Made by a program: the position numbers and the translations under genes. The notes beneath the pieces are model-generated. The model saw only the letters and a list, made by a program, of their open reading frames with translations, searched no databases and was not told the origin of the DNA. Positions 21,920-32,463 of a stretch of DNA of 64,000 bases are shown piece after piece. Source of the DNA: Aotearoamyces nothofagi (lineage: Eukaryota; Ascomycota; Leotiomycetes; Leotiales; Tympanidaceae); assembly GCA_015345905.1 (NCBI GenBank), contig JADDTR010000022.1, forward strand, positions 345,542 to 409,541. Reading direction: 5' to 3'. Every line of letters starts with the position of its first letter. Within the stretch, counting starts at the first letter, position 1.

Positions 21920-23028
21920 GTATGAAGTTGATGGTTGTATGAAAGCGAGAGTCTGCGTTGAGATTGAATGGGATGGGAATTGTATTACTGTATCATCCAC
22001 GAGCCCATAGTGAGACCTATGTTGTCTTTGTCTCAGCAGGCAGTGTACAAAGCACATTAATCGAAAGTTTAACTTGAAACTATTATCATGCAATCTTGGT
22101 GAATCACGATCCCAAATACCATGGCCCAGCGGTCGGCTTTCTCATACAGCGTAACAGCAAGGAAGAAAGCCGAGAACAAAATAGAGATGGGACAACAAAT
22201 CTCTCGGAAATATAGCAAGACTCGATTGCGTAACGATCTAATTTAAGTATCGCACTGTAAAAAAATAACTAACATGATATAATAGTGAAGTAACGATCTC
22301 AACTCGAAGCTGTCTAACAACAAATTATTAACAGTAAGTTAATAGTTAATAGTTGACTAATAAAAAAAAGAAATATACAATCTCACGTAGATAATAGATA
22401 GCAGATGCTAGGCCGCGCAGACCCAAACCAAGACACAAGAATCCGAAGAGGGAGAAAAAGAAAAAAAAAGAAAAAAGACGCGGATCTTGAGTCGAGAGAT
22501 TCTTGACGCGATTGATTGGTTTGGGGGGGGGTGTGTATTAGGATTTCATGGATACGGAGGATCGGGCGAGTGTGAGAGTATGATGTGATATATAAGTGTG
22601 TATACACCAAGCATGTACATACCAAGCATGTACATACCAAGCACACATCATCACACACACATGCACTTCTATACAAATAATAACAAACATCTCACTACCC
22701 GCGCTACTTGACGCGCGTTATGTTATAGAGCAGCCCCCTTGGGGAGGAGACACTATTTAGAGTATTGGACAAAAAGAAGGAGAAAACTGCGCCCTTTCCA
22801 TGCAGCCGATCGAGCTCATCCATTCAAAACACATATTAAAAAGGTATACGTCACTGATTCTTTATTTTATTTTTCGTCGCCTCGGACCTTTTCTACGGTT
22901 CCGTATATGCAATGCCCCGTCCCATGACAACCCCCCCCCTTACGAACTCATTCACCCTCGTCTATGAAAAAGGAAAAAACCCCATATATATATAAATATA
23001 AATGAATCGAACCCGAACCACAGGCTCT
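21920..23028. other. Intergenic with simple repeats
   Basis: 1.1 kb between converging genes (KGD1 + and the coiled-coil gene -). It contains A-rich tracts, an uninterrupted G run near 22523, a 15-bp tandem unit (22606-22643), CA repeats beside it and an AT dinucleotide stretch near 22985. No gene seen. Confidence 0.5.
22606..22643. repeat. 15-bp tandem repeat
   Basis: The unit ACCAAGCATGTACAT is present about 2.5 times, followed by ACACATCATCACACACACA. Confidence 0.7.
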
Positions 23029-25927
23029 TCATGACCCGAAACTTTGACTCAGGCTCGATTTCCCAGGTCCTTGTTGTTTCCTCAGCGCGCGGAGTTCGTC
23101 TTCGATGCGTTTGCGTTCTGCTTGTTCGGCCTGGATTCGTCAAGTTAGCATAGGGAATGGAATATTCATACAGGAATTCCAAGAGATGGAAAAACACGCA
23201 CCCTCAGAGCCTTTGCATTCTCAATTCTGGTATCCCTCATCATCTTCTTGAACTCGTTTTTCAGAACCGTTGTGCTGGTGTTGCTCACTCCAAAGGATCC
23301 TTCAATACCTGGACTCTTCATACCTAACCATCGGACTTGCTCGTCGCTTAGCTTTGCTTCGAGGGTCTCTTTCTCGTCTCTTAGTTTATCAATATCTCGT
23401 TCAAGCAATTCGCGCTCTTTCTCCCATTCAATGCTCGCCTTTGTCATAATCTCGTATTCTTCGATTGTCTCGCTCAGCTCCCGCTTGAGCTCTTCAACGC
23501 GAGTTTCGTCGCTTAAAGAACTGGAACGTAGAGTGTCAAGCTCAGCTTGAAGTGCCTTGTTTCTACTCATCAGGTCGTTAATCTCCTTTTGAATTGCTGG
23601 GTTTGCGGCCACTTCGGCTGCCCGTTGCGCTCTTGAGCCATACGCACCGTCGAGCTCTGCTCGAGCGATTGTTACCTCAGTTTGCAGTCTAGCAATCTCA
23701 GTATTCATGCTGTCCATCTCAGCTTCTTTAGCATTCATTGCAGCCTTTAGCTTTGATGCCTCGTCTAGTTCCGCGGTTAAAGTCGCAACTCGAGATTCAG
23801 ATTCCCCAAGTAGAGACTGAATTTCAGCAATGGAGATGTCCTGATCATCTGTAAGCTCCTGCAATTTTTCTTCCAGACGTTCAATTTCTTCATTACGCTC
23901 TGATAGTTTCTTTTCCAGAGCTTCTACTGCGGTGGATTCGCTATCATGCTTTGCTTTCTCCAGGCTCAGTTGATTTCCTTCTCGCCGAGCTATGTCAAGC
24001 TGCCCCATCACAGCCATCAGCTGTGATTGTGTATCCCTCGCTTCATTTTCGGCCTTCTGGAGCTCAGCCTGTGTATCCTCCAAATCACTTTCCATTCGAG
24101 CAAGCTCAGCATCTTTGGTCGCATCCGACTTGTTGTTCAGCTCTCTCTGTTGTTTAATTTGTCGTTGGAGGACCTTCTTTTGCTCTTTTAGGCTCGTTGC
24201 TTGGGAATATAGGTATTGTACCTTTGTAGAGAACCCTTGCAGAGTGAACGGTTCAATAGCTGCGTTAAGATCGTCTGCGGATATGTCACTATCACCCTCG
24301 TGATCTCCATCTGTACGTATTTGGCGGCGTTGAAGCTTGCGACGACGGATATCCTCTTCGCCTGATTGGATGATATCCCAAAGACCTGTAATAACTGCCT
24401 CATATTGATCAAGACTGTCCCGTCTCGCCGAAACATCATTGAGCTTGCCAGAATTTGCACGCTCGAGTTCAGATGGGAGATCTGACGAAACGGATGCTGC
24501 GCGCTGAAGCTCGTTCTCGACAGTGCTAATAATTGATTGGAAGTATAGCAATTGGTCCCTCAGGCTTCTTCCAGTAAGCTCAGGTGGAACCGGAAGACTG
24601 GGATCGAGTGGAAGTAGAAGTGCCCGGATTTCTTGGTTTAGTTGTTCGACCTTCTCCTCCGTTTCAGCATCAGCTTCTTGATGTTGGTAGGACAAGTTGC
24701 GTTGCTCTTCATCGATGGCACTAATGCTTCTTTCCAGATAGCCCAAAGATTCTGGTAGCTTCCCAGGTTCTGGGTTCATCTCGTTTGAAGATGCCTGTGG
24801 TGGTCTATTATATGACCCATTTTCTTGTGGATTTGCCCTTATAATTACCTCCCGTAATCTTGTATTGAGCTCTTCAAGCTTTCGCTCTGTATTGGCAATT
24901 GTCTTCAGCTGTACTGACACCTGCTCTTTCGACCTCGTGAGTTCCTCGCTAGACTGGCCTAGAGATCCCGATACGTTTCGAAAGTGCCCCTCGAAGCTTT
25001 CTCGGTGATTCCCAAGTCCAAATCCATCAAGTCGATCGAAAGTCCGATAAAGGCTCCGCTCGTCGAACAGATCTTCTTCATTAACATGATCTATACTGCT
25101 TCGCGCATTGGAATAGGTATACATGCTCTCCGGGCTTCCTGGAATTCCTTGCTGGTTCATCCCATTCGCATTAGGCATCTTGACAGGTCCTTTGTGTGTC
25201 ATCTGCAATACCCCAGCAGTATGTTGTAATAGCCGCCTTTGTGGCTCAATCAGCCGTTTTTCTAGACTCCACAACTCTTGCGCCAACTCTTCACATTTCT
25301 TCTCGCTGGCTAGCCGCTCGATATCGGCTTCTTTGACAGGGTCGCTACCGCTATGCCTGTGTCCAAGCAGACTCCTCCGTTGTTTTTTTGGATCACTATC
25401 TGTAGGCCCATATAATTTAGCCATGGATGTAGCTGCATCGTGGTATTTTGATTGGATAGTAAGATTCTGTCGCGACGAATTAATTCGTTGAGTAAGGGCC
25501 TTGCACTGTTTCTTCAACTCGTCTACCTCCTCTTGCGACAGGATCTCGAATTGCTGGCTATCGTCAAGCGCCGTCTCGACAAGGAGGTGTATTTGAATAG
25601 GATCGTTAACATTCACAAGGGGCGAGCTCTGCGGTCGTGTGGGATTCATCTGTAGCCCAGTCATTAGCATGATACCCATCTAGATCCAAGAGCTCGGCGA
25701 CATGTGCTTACAGGATTAAATCGAGAGCTGTCGCCCTCAAAGTTATCAATGATATCGCTCCTATAACCTTCCAAAAGTACCCGTCCATTCGGCGACTGAA
25801 GCTGTCGGGATTGTCTATCGTTCTGCGTGTAGCCATTATCCCGTGGCTGGGGAGTCTGCGATTGTCCATATCCCAAATCCTGACTCGGCCGCGATGGGAA
25901 CGCCTTACGGCCCTGCATGCTCTGCAT
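23029..25927 (-). CDS. Septation-associated coiled-coil protein (Uds1 family)
   Basis: Exons 25927-25712, 25649-23202 and 23130-23029; 921 aa. The region after the first intron (ILSQEEVDELKKQCKALTQR to about residue 210) resembles the fungal up-regulated-during-septation domain, with EELAQELWSLEKRLIEPQRR at its end. From about residue 330 onward it is almost entirely heptad-repeat coiled coil (for example LEEKLQELTDDQDISIAEIQ). No membrane segment. A structural role at septum or hyphal tip is inferred from the family. The last exon adds AEQAERKRIEDELRALRKQQ. Start: ATG at 25927, with a second ATG three codons later. Confidence 0.82.
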
Positions 25928-26845
25928 CTTGACCAAAGCCCGCTATTGATTTCCACCGCCTTATGTCCAAGGTCACCAAAATGCGTGTATATCGCGGGCG
26001 TGTATCAATGACGCCCGCAGCGTCGACCAATGCATGGGTGCCGGCCTCGAGCAATATTCCAACGCGTCGCAGATAAGGAAGGTTTGAGCCTCCAAAACTC
26101 AGATAACCAGAGCAATTTGCAACACAGGTCCCGAGGTCTTTCACTGCTTTTCCCTTCTTCCTAAGTCTTCCTTTGATGCGTCTTCGTTCGTCCTTGTTGG
26201 ATGAAGCACGCCCGCTTCTTCTGTGTTCCTGTATTCAATCGGGCTTTCTCAAGTGTACGTACGTACTTTCAAATCTGGCAAACCCCCAGCAATAGCAACC
26301 AATAAAATTAAGAGAAGAAGCAAGATGTTGAGAGGGTCAGAAGATGAAGGGAATTGGCGTAACCAAGCCAAAAGGAGTGACGACCGTGGATCCTAATTTC
26401 TGGAAGGTCATGGCGTTGTTCATTTGGCTCCTGATACGAGGCACAGGGGCTCTCGCTACAAGTACCGCGTGCCGCGCCGCAGCCTAAGGCCCCAAAAATA
26501 CAAATAAATACAGCAGTAGGCAGTGCGGCTGTGCTGCGCTGACTGAGAATCCTAACGAGTGATACGAACAATGCGAGGCTGGAAATCCGTTCGTATTACG
26601 GCGGGCGCCAATATTACATGATATACTTGGTGGTACAGATGTTTGTAGGATTCCAAATAAAACAGTTGAATTTAGAAACGCTATGCTACGCTTCCCTGCT
26701 TGAATGCTGCAAATGTCGCGTCGATCCCATCATCCATCCCAACGCCGTGTCATGGCTGGCCTTAACACCTTGGCTGTTTTTCCAATTGCTGAAAATTAGT
26801 ATTATCCGCTGTATTGACCAAGCTGGGTCCATATATAACGCTTAT
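25928..26845. other. Intergenic, no gene seen
   Basis: About 920 bp upstream of the coiled-coil gene and downstream of the LRR gene. A direct GTACGTAC is at about 26256. ORFs are short and unsupported. Confidence 0.45.
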
Positions 26846-28846
26846 TCACCTCTTAAACATGTACAATCCATACATCCCACCAACTTCAGCCCTTGCAACC
26901 GGCACCTTTCTCATGCCCCAGTATGTCGCACCCATCTTCCATATCCTGCTTCCATCATCGACGTCGCTACTAAGTTTGCTTGTATCTCGCACCAGCCAAC
27001 CTCGTCTCCCTGCCTCCTTCACCACCCAGCCAAACTGCTTGAATACATTTTCTCTCTCCTTCAGACGGTCATAGACTCTCTGGGATACTTCGATGACTTC
27101 CAGTGGCATAGAGCTCGCTTTAAGAACCGAGGTGGAGGGGCCAAATACATGGCTAAGATCAATCTGATTTGGTTCGAGGTCAGAGATGTCGATGTAGCGT
27201 AGCGTGTGCGGTACCCAGGCTGCATGATCTTCCTTGTTTTCTTCTGGTGGTGGTCGGACAAGAGTTGATATGTCCTCGTATGACAAACCTCTACCGATTC
27301 CAAGCTCTTCGAGATGCTTTGTGAGGGGAAGTAACAAAGATAGATGGCTTAGTGACGCCTTGCTACCTTTCAAATTCAGCGACCTTAGAGTGGCTGGCAA
27401 ATGCGGCAAGAGTGCAGTTACGTCAAAGGTACTCAACATCTCAGCGCTCTTAGCATCCATCAGCAGGTTTAAGTATACTAGCCCATGTTGTGCCGCGGGA
27501 TGGTTCTTGAGGAAGTTTACAACCCTCTCCCCAGAGAGTGTCAAACACTTGCTGAGGTTTAGATGGGTGAGTTTTGCTGTGGCAGGGATAGATGCAAGAG
27601 CCTTGTTCGTGATACGCGTGTGTGCGACATCAAGATGCGTCAGATTCGGAAGCCGTGGGAGGAGTGACTCGAAAATCACAGATGGTAAGATGGTACACTC
27701 GTGAAAGCTAAGGCGAGTAATGGGTAGAATTGCTGGAAGATCCATTGAGCCAGGGCTTCTGATGACAGCCATCATAGCATCTTTAAATGGTGTGGAGGAG
27801 GATGCGCAGAAGTCGAGTGCTTTGAGACGGGGTAGTTCAAATATTTTCCTAATGACGTCTGAACTAAGATCCTCATCAATGTGCTCTTGAGCCAAGAACT
27901 CTCTCAGATTAGGTAGGAGTTCCAGGCATTTAAGCAATGTTTCCTGGGTCAGATTCTGGATCTCTGCTCTTTCCCTTGCCGACATTCCAGCGCATGTCGG
28001 GTTGAAGTGCGAAAAGTCCAGACGCCGCACAATAGTGCCCAGAGCAGGGTGCTCTGCGATATGCGTTAGGAACTTCCGGAAGATTCTGGAATGCGTAATT
28101 GTGACCTGGCCGTAAAGAATTGCCAGAGTCGCAGAGTGCATAATACGTGATGTGAGAAGCAGTGATATGAGATCCATATTTCGTGGTTGAAGGCCATTTG
28201 GCGGAACGTCAGTAACTAGATAGTCAATGATGTTACCTATCGATTGTCAGTAGGGGCCCTACTTTATATCAGACAGCAGAGACGTACTGAGCAGCTCGAT
28301 TGGTAGCTTCTCGATTGGTGCCTCTCCAGCACTGTTCTTCGACGGTCTCCGCGGGCGTGAAGTCTGCTTCGGAGGCGGTTCCCAGGTAAAGCCCTTGTTG
28401 AGAAGCCCCAGGTCTCCGAAGCTACGGCTGGCAAGCCTTCCACCAACACTGATCTGCTTCCAGCCGCGGAAGCCATCGCACGGGCAGACAAAGGCATGGA
28501 GAGCAGACGAGGGATTCGTGAGCGGCGGCACAATGCTGAATGCTGGGCCAGGGAGGGTAGAGCGTGTCTGGAGAGACGCCATATCGCGTCCAGTTGGCAC
28601 TTCAAGGTCGGTATCAGAGTCTTCAATGGCCTCCTCGGAGCCTTGGGCATAGGACGACGTCTTGGAGTCTGTGAAAGACTGTGCGATGGCAGTCCTATCT
28701 TCCTTGAAAGAAGAGAACGACGTCCTGTCCTGCTGTTCAGGCGTGAGAGTGCCCACTCTATGCCTCCGCAACTGTCTGCCCTCGAGGGGGGTGACAGGGA
28801 TGGGCAGGCTGTACATCTCTTGGGCCGTCGTAACGATGTCTGCCAT
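26846..28846 (-). CDS. F-box/leucine-rich-repeat protein
   Basis: Exons 28846-28288 and 28236-26846; 649 aa. The N-terminal 180 residues are largely disordered, with a short CPCDGFRGW segment. The intron lies inside an F-box-like helix pair (PIEKLPIELLSNIIDYL, then LISLLLTSRIMHSATLAIL). Leucine-rich repeats follow: TIVRRLDFSHF, LPRLKALDFC, LPNLTHLDVAHTRITNKAL, AKLTHLNLSKCLTLSG, LRSLNLKGSKASLSHLSLL and LRYIDISDL. The conserved tail has FKQFGWVVKEAGRRGWLVRD and GATYWGMRKVPVA. It is probably an SCF substrate adaptor; the target is unknown. The frame upstream of 28846 lacks an ATG, but an earlier exon cannot be excluded. Confidence 0.83.
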
Positions 28847-28940
28847 GTTGCCGTTCAGTCCTCGGATCCTCGCCTTCAAGGAGACTTCCCAGGCCTCTGG
28901 AATTCCGTGGCGGAAGGCACACTGGAGGTGACGCCGGAAG

Positions 28941-28985
28941 GGGCAGAAGGAGCAGAAGGAGCAGCAGAGCAGCAGAGCAGCAGAG
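28941..28985. repeat. GCAGAAGGA / GCAGCAGA purine-rich microsatellite
   Basis: Runs of GGGCAGAAGGAGCAGAAGGA followed by three AGCAGCAG-type units, just upstream of the F-box gene start. Confidence 0.75.
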
Positions 28986-29290
28986 GAACGGAGGAGGAAA
29001 CGAAGGCAGTAGCACGTAATCTAGTCTACGGATCGAATAAAGAAAAACTCTTAGTCACTCTTTGCGACTCTTAGTCAAAGATATGCAAGATATGCAGCAG
29101 AGGATGCGGGGAAGGAGGAGATACTGGGCGCTACCGTGGATGCAGCAAGTATGAGGACGAGGCGGCAGGAGAGATATCACCAGTTCACGAGGGCGCGACG
29201 TGCACAATGCCTCTTTTATAGTGCTGCAGCGTGGACGAGGAGCGCCAATTTGCCTCCGCAGCGTTGGCGTTGAGTAATGGAAATTCAGAG

Positions 29291-29354
29291 GCCGCGAGGG
29301 CCAGCGAGGGCCAGCGAGGGCCAGCGAGGGCCTGCGAGGGCCTGCGAAGGCCTA
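29291..29354. repeat. 10-bp GC-rich tandem repeat
   Basis: Six copies of a unit close to CCAGCGAGGG; later copies change to CCTGCGAGGG and CCTGCGAAGG. Confidence 0.85.
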
Positions 29355-29543
29355 CTACAGAGGGCAGGTGATGCGATTTCTGCTCGCAATGCGCAATCCG
29401 GAATGGGCGGAGGGCCCAGTTCGACTGCACAGTTCGGCACCACGAAGAGCAGCAGCAGCGCTGGTGCCCATGGCTGCTGCTACGGTCGGTGCCTGCCAGT
29501 GTGCACTGGCGTGGGCAAGGCCGCTCTAGACCAGACGCTGGGA

Positions 29544-29600
29544 GACGCCTAAGCACGCCTAAGCACACCTGAACACGCCTAAACACGCCTGAACGCACCC
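29544..29600. repeat. 10-bp tandem repeat
   Basis: Five copies of ACGCCTAAGC and its variants (ACACCTGAAC, ACGCCTAAAC, ACGCCTGAAC). A stray copy pair recurs at about 30021-30040. Confidence 0.8.
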
Positions 29601-29660
29601 AAACACCCCCGCCGTATTCGCCGCTGTCGCGTGCGCCGCGCTGTCGGGCCTTTGCTGGTC

Positions 29661-29820
29661 GCCCAGTGGGTTGCCAGTGGGTTGCCAGTGGGTTGCCAGT
29701 GAGTTGCCAGTGAGTTGCCAGTGAGTTGCCAGTGAGTTGCCAGTGAGTTGCCAGTGAGTTGCCAGCGAGTCGCCAGTGCTTTGCCAGTGGGTTGCCAGTG
29801 AGCCGCCAGTGAGTCGCCAC
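29661..29820. repeat. 11-bp minisatellite, about 14.5 copies
   Basis: The unit is TTGCCAGTGAG, with flanking TTGCCAGTGGG variants and degenerate copies at the right end (TCGCCAGTGCT, CCGCCAGTGAG). The central six copies are identical. On the minus strand the unit is open in all three frames, which makes overlapping long ORFs; they are repeat artefacts. There are no spacers, so this is not a CRISPR-like array. Confidence 0.9.
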
Positions 29821-29845
29821 CTGCCCGAGGCTGCCCAGAGACGGC

Positions 29846-29871
29846 CCTGGCAGCCTGGCAGCCTGGCAGCC
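29846..29871. repeat. 9-bp tandem repeat
   Basis: CCTGGCAGC repeated about three times immediately after the minisatellite; a related TGGCAGATGGCC pair is at about 29950-29975. Confidence 0.7.
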
Positions 29872-30119
29872 GTGACGGGATAGCACGCGGGCAGCCCACG
29901 CCACGCGTAGATGCAGTTTCGAGGGGGTAATAGCAATGCAGTAGCGGTCTGGCAGATGGCCTGGCAGATGGCCTACCGTCGCTATCTCAGGCCTCTAGGG
30001 CGCGCCGACGCCGTCGACTTCGCCTGAACACGCCTAACGCTGCTGAAAATCTGGGGTTTAGCCTGGACGATATCGGCTGTCCCTCTGACTCCCGTCTGCT
30101 CCCGAGTCCTTGGCTGTTG

Positions 30120-30152
30120 GGGCAGTCTCTGATTTAGGGCAGTCTCTGATTT
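30120..30152. repeat. Tandem duplication of a 17-bp unit
   Basis: GGGCAGTCTCTGATTTA is followed by a second GGGCAGTCTCTGATTT. Confidence 0.75.
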
Positions 30153-30978
30153 TGATGACGCCGCTGTGGCTCGAGGGCCCTCTCGAGCACGGTGCCATGT
30201 CTGGCGCGTCGAGGTCACCGGCGCAACAGAGGCTTGATGGCGGTGAGGTAAGGTCGCGGTCGCGGTCGCGAGGGAGGGTGGCAGGGTGGCAGGGCGCTTG
30301 ATAGACAACGTCGTCGCCGTTGGGCTCGGTTGCCAGCAGCACCACCGATACCGAGCACGAGCAACGACAACTGCTCTACTGTGCCTTGATGTATACCTGC
30401 CACGCCTACCTTCCTTACGTCGTAACGTGCTAGACTGACGGCTTTTCATCCGCCTCTGACCTCTGACCTCCGACCTCCAGTTCTATCTTAGCCTCCCTCA
30501 TCACATGACACGTCATACCCGAAACCAACCAACCCCCAAGGTGGCATCGAGTCCCGACCCTGGAGTTTGAAACCGCCCAGCAATAGCACGCTGGCCGATG
30601 CCGTCTTGCTGTTTGCATTTCTCGATCTGCGTGCACGCTTCCATACCTCGTCGTATATAGGCTTTCCATGTCTTGGATGCTGTCGTTGCTGTATATTGTA
30701 CTGTACCGCACTTCCTGTCCGTTGGTTGCACGAGTAATTGTCCAGAAGCACGGCATGAACCGACGGTGCAAGCAAACCACCCTCTCGAGTTCTGTGCTAT
30801 TGCATATTGCGTACCTTACATTGCACCACCCAGGAAAACGACGCCGTGTCGGCTTGTGCACGGCGTGTTGGATATGCTCATGCTGGCAGACACTGACGTG
30901 ATATTTGATTTGCCTGATTAGTTGATCGCGGTTGACGTTTGGTAATAATATCAAGGGCAGTCAAGATCAGGCCAGATC

Positions 30979-31021
30979 GACCTGTGTGACCTGTGACCTG
31001 TGACCTGTGACATATGACCTG
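30979..31021. repeat. 7-bp GACCTGT tandem repeat
   Basis: Five or six units of GACCTGT, one interrupted by CATAT. Confidence 0.8.
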
Positions 31022-32463
31022 TTGAGATTTCAAAGGGACGAAGGTTTAAACTGGCCATCGGGAGTCTCTTGGAATGTCCAGTTCAAACGAGGGGCCAGGT
31101 AGACCCGTAGTCTTCGGCCACCTCACTTTCTCTTCTATTCCATCACATGGCCACATTAGGGTTTTAATGACAATGCCATGAATCCGCCTCCGAGCTGCCT
31201 CTCCCCAACGGCAGGCTGACATAAGCAGCGTGGCAATCCCATTCTAGGAAGGCCTGCGGCCGTCGCTGGAGGAGAAACAAAGCGCGTGGGGAAGTAGAGA
31301 CACAGGCACAGACACAGGCACCTGCAACTTGCGACAGGAGGAAAGGCCCACGTGACACTGTCCGAGTACATCGCATGGGAAACCTTCCGATCCCAAGTTG
31401 CCTTTTCGCCTCTGTGAAACATGAAACTTCGGGCGTCGTGCCGAGCCAATGCCCTCCAAGACTCCAACTTCAGCTGCCGGCGGCCCTGCACCGGCAGCCT
31501 CTGTCCGCTGCACTCCTTCTCCTCCTCCTCATCCTCCTACATGATCCAGCTGAAAGGACTCGTCGCTGTCGAATGGTCTGCAGGCCCGTTTCCATAACCG
31601 CTGAGCCTCCCGGGAAACATGTTTGAGACGGTCCCTGTCGACCTGCTGTACCTGCCAAGAGAGGGAGAGAAATGAGAAGCAAGACGGCCGCCGCAGTGCG
31701 ACCTTGGGCTGGAAAAATGATGAATCGAATAGGAAGCGAGAAGCTTTCTGTTGGGCTTGGTAGACTGGCAGTGTTGGCCTTGTAACTGTTGGTCTGCATC
31801 CCTTGACAGAGCCGAACTTTATCCTCGTTTTCGTTTCAAGCTTATGCTTATTTGACCTTCTTGTCCTCCGGGCAGTATCCAAGCATTCGGAATATGTGTT
31901 GGCAGATAATGCCTCTACGCTCTTGGCTCGTGGCTCAGGGGCGCTGGCGAGCTGCATACTTTCTCCAGATTTGCAGCGTTTCCCATCCCTTCCGGACCTT
32001 GTCATGCAGTGATCCGCATGCATCTGTCGACGACCCTGGGCCGTTGTACCTGAACTGCTTGTGCCGCGGGTCAGTGTCATATAAAGGCCTGCCGTATTGA
32101 TAGGACCATATGATATGGTCCATATCTTACTCCTTTTGCTTGCGTTGGGTTCCTAAGTCACATTTGCATTCACTATGTTTTCGGTTGTGGCTTGAAAGTA
32201 GGGAATATAAAGTCACTTCTCGAATTCTTCTTTCGTCACAGCAAATAAAATACACACTGGTCATTCACCACCACAGCAAAAACACACTCTTTTGTGAGAT
32301 CTGGATCTCATTACATTCTTTTGCCTTCACTCTTTTGAACTGCACTCTCTGCGAACAGCTGCCGAAACTGTGCAGCTACAGCGTTTCTTCTCTGAAGAAC
32401 GCGTCAACAAGCACTTAAGTTTTTGCATTATAAAGTCGTACTTGATCCATAACAGACCCCGAG

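Larger units (their letters stand above)
28847..32463. other. Gene-poor, GC-rich repeat block
   Basis: 3.6 kb without a gene I can support. 28.9-30.4 kb and 31.2-31.65 kb are clearly GC-rich; 30.45-31.2 and 31.65-32.46 kb are closer to average. At least eight different short tandem arrays lie in 28.94-31.02 kb (main ones listed separately). Minus-strand ORFs up to 239 codons exist only because repeat units lack stops. ORFs at 30430-30954 and 31529-32080 (both -) show no family motif. Confidence 0.6.

Noticed and set aside
22999-23020. tRNA-like T-arm sequence (GGTTCGGGTTCGATTC on minus)
   Set aside because: No acceptor stem, D-arm or A box at the right distance; it overlaps the 3' flank of the coiled-coil gene.
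26618-27202. 194-codon plus-strand ORF
   Set aside because: Mostly antisense to the C-terminus of the F-box/LRR gene; sequence is a shadow without motifs.
29661-29820. CRISPR-like regular array
   Set aside because: Units are 11 bp with no spacers, in a eukaryotic genome; it is a minisatellite.
29185-29936. Long minus-strand ORFs with LATHWQLTGNS repeats
   Set aside because: Product of the stop-free 11-bp minisatellite read in three frames; not a protein gene.
30430-30954. 174-codon minus-strand ORF
   Set aside because: No motif, several short ORFs compete on both strands, and no splice partner was found.
31529-32080. 183-codon minus-strand ORF
   Set aside because: Composition follows local GC content; no conserved-looking segments; two plus-strand ORFs overlap it.
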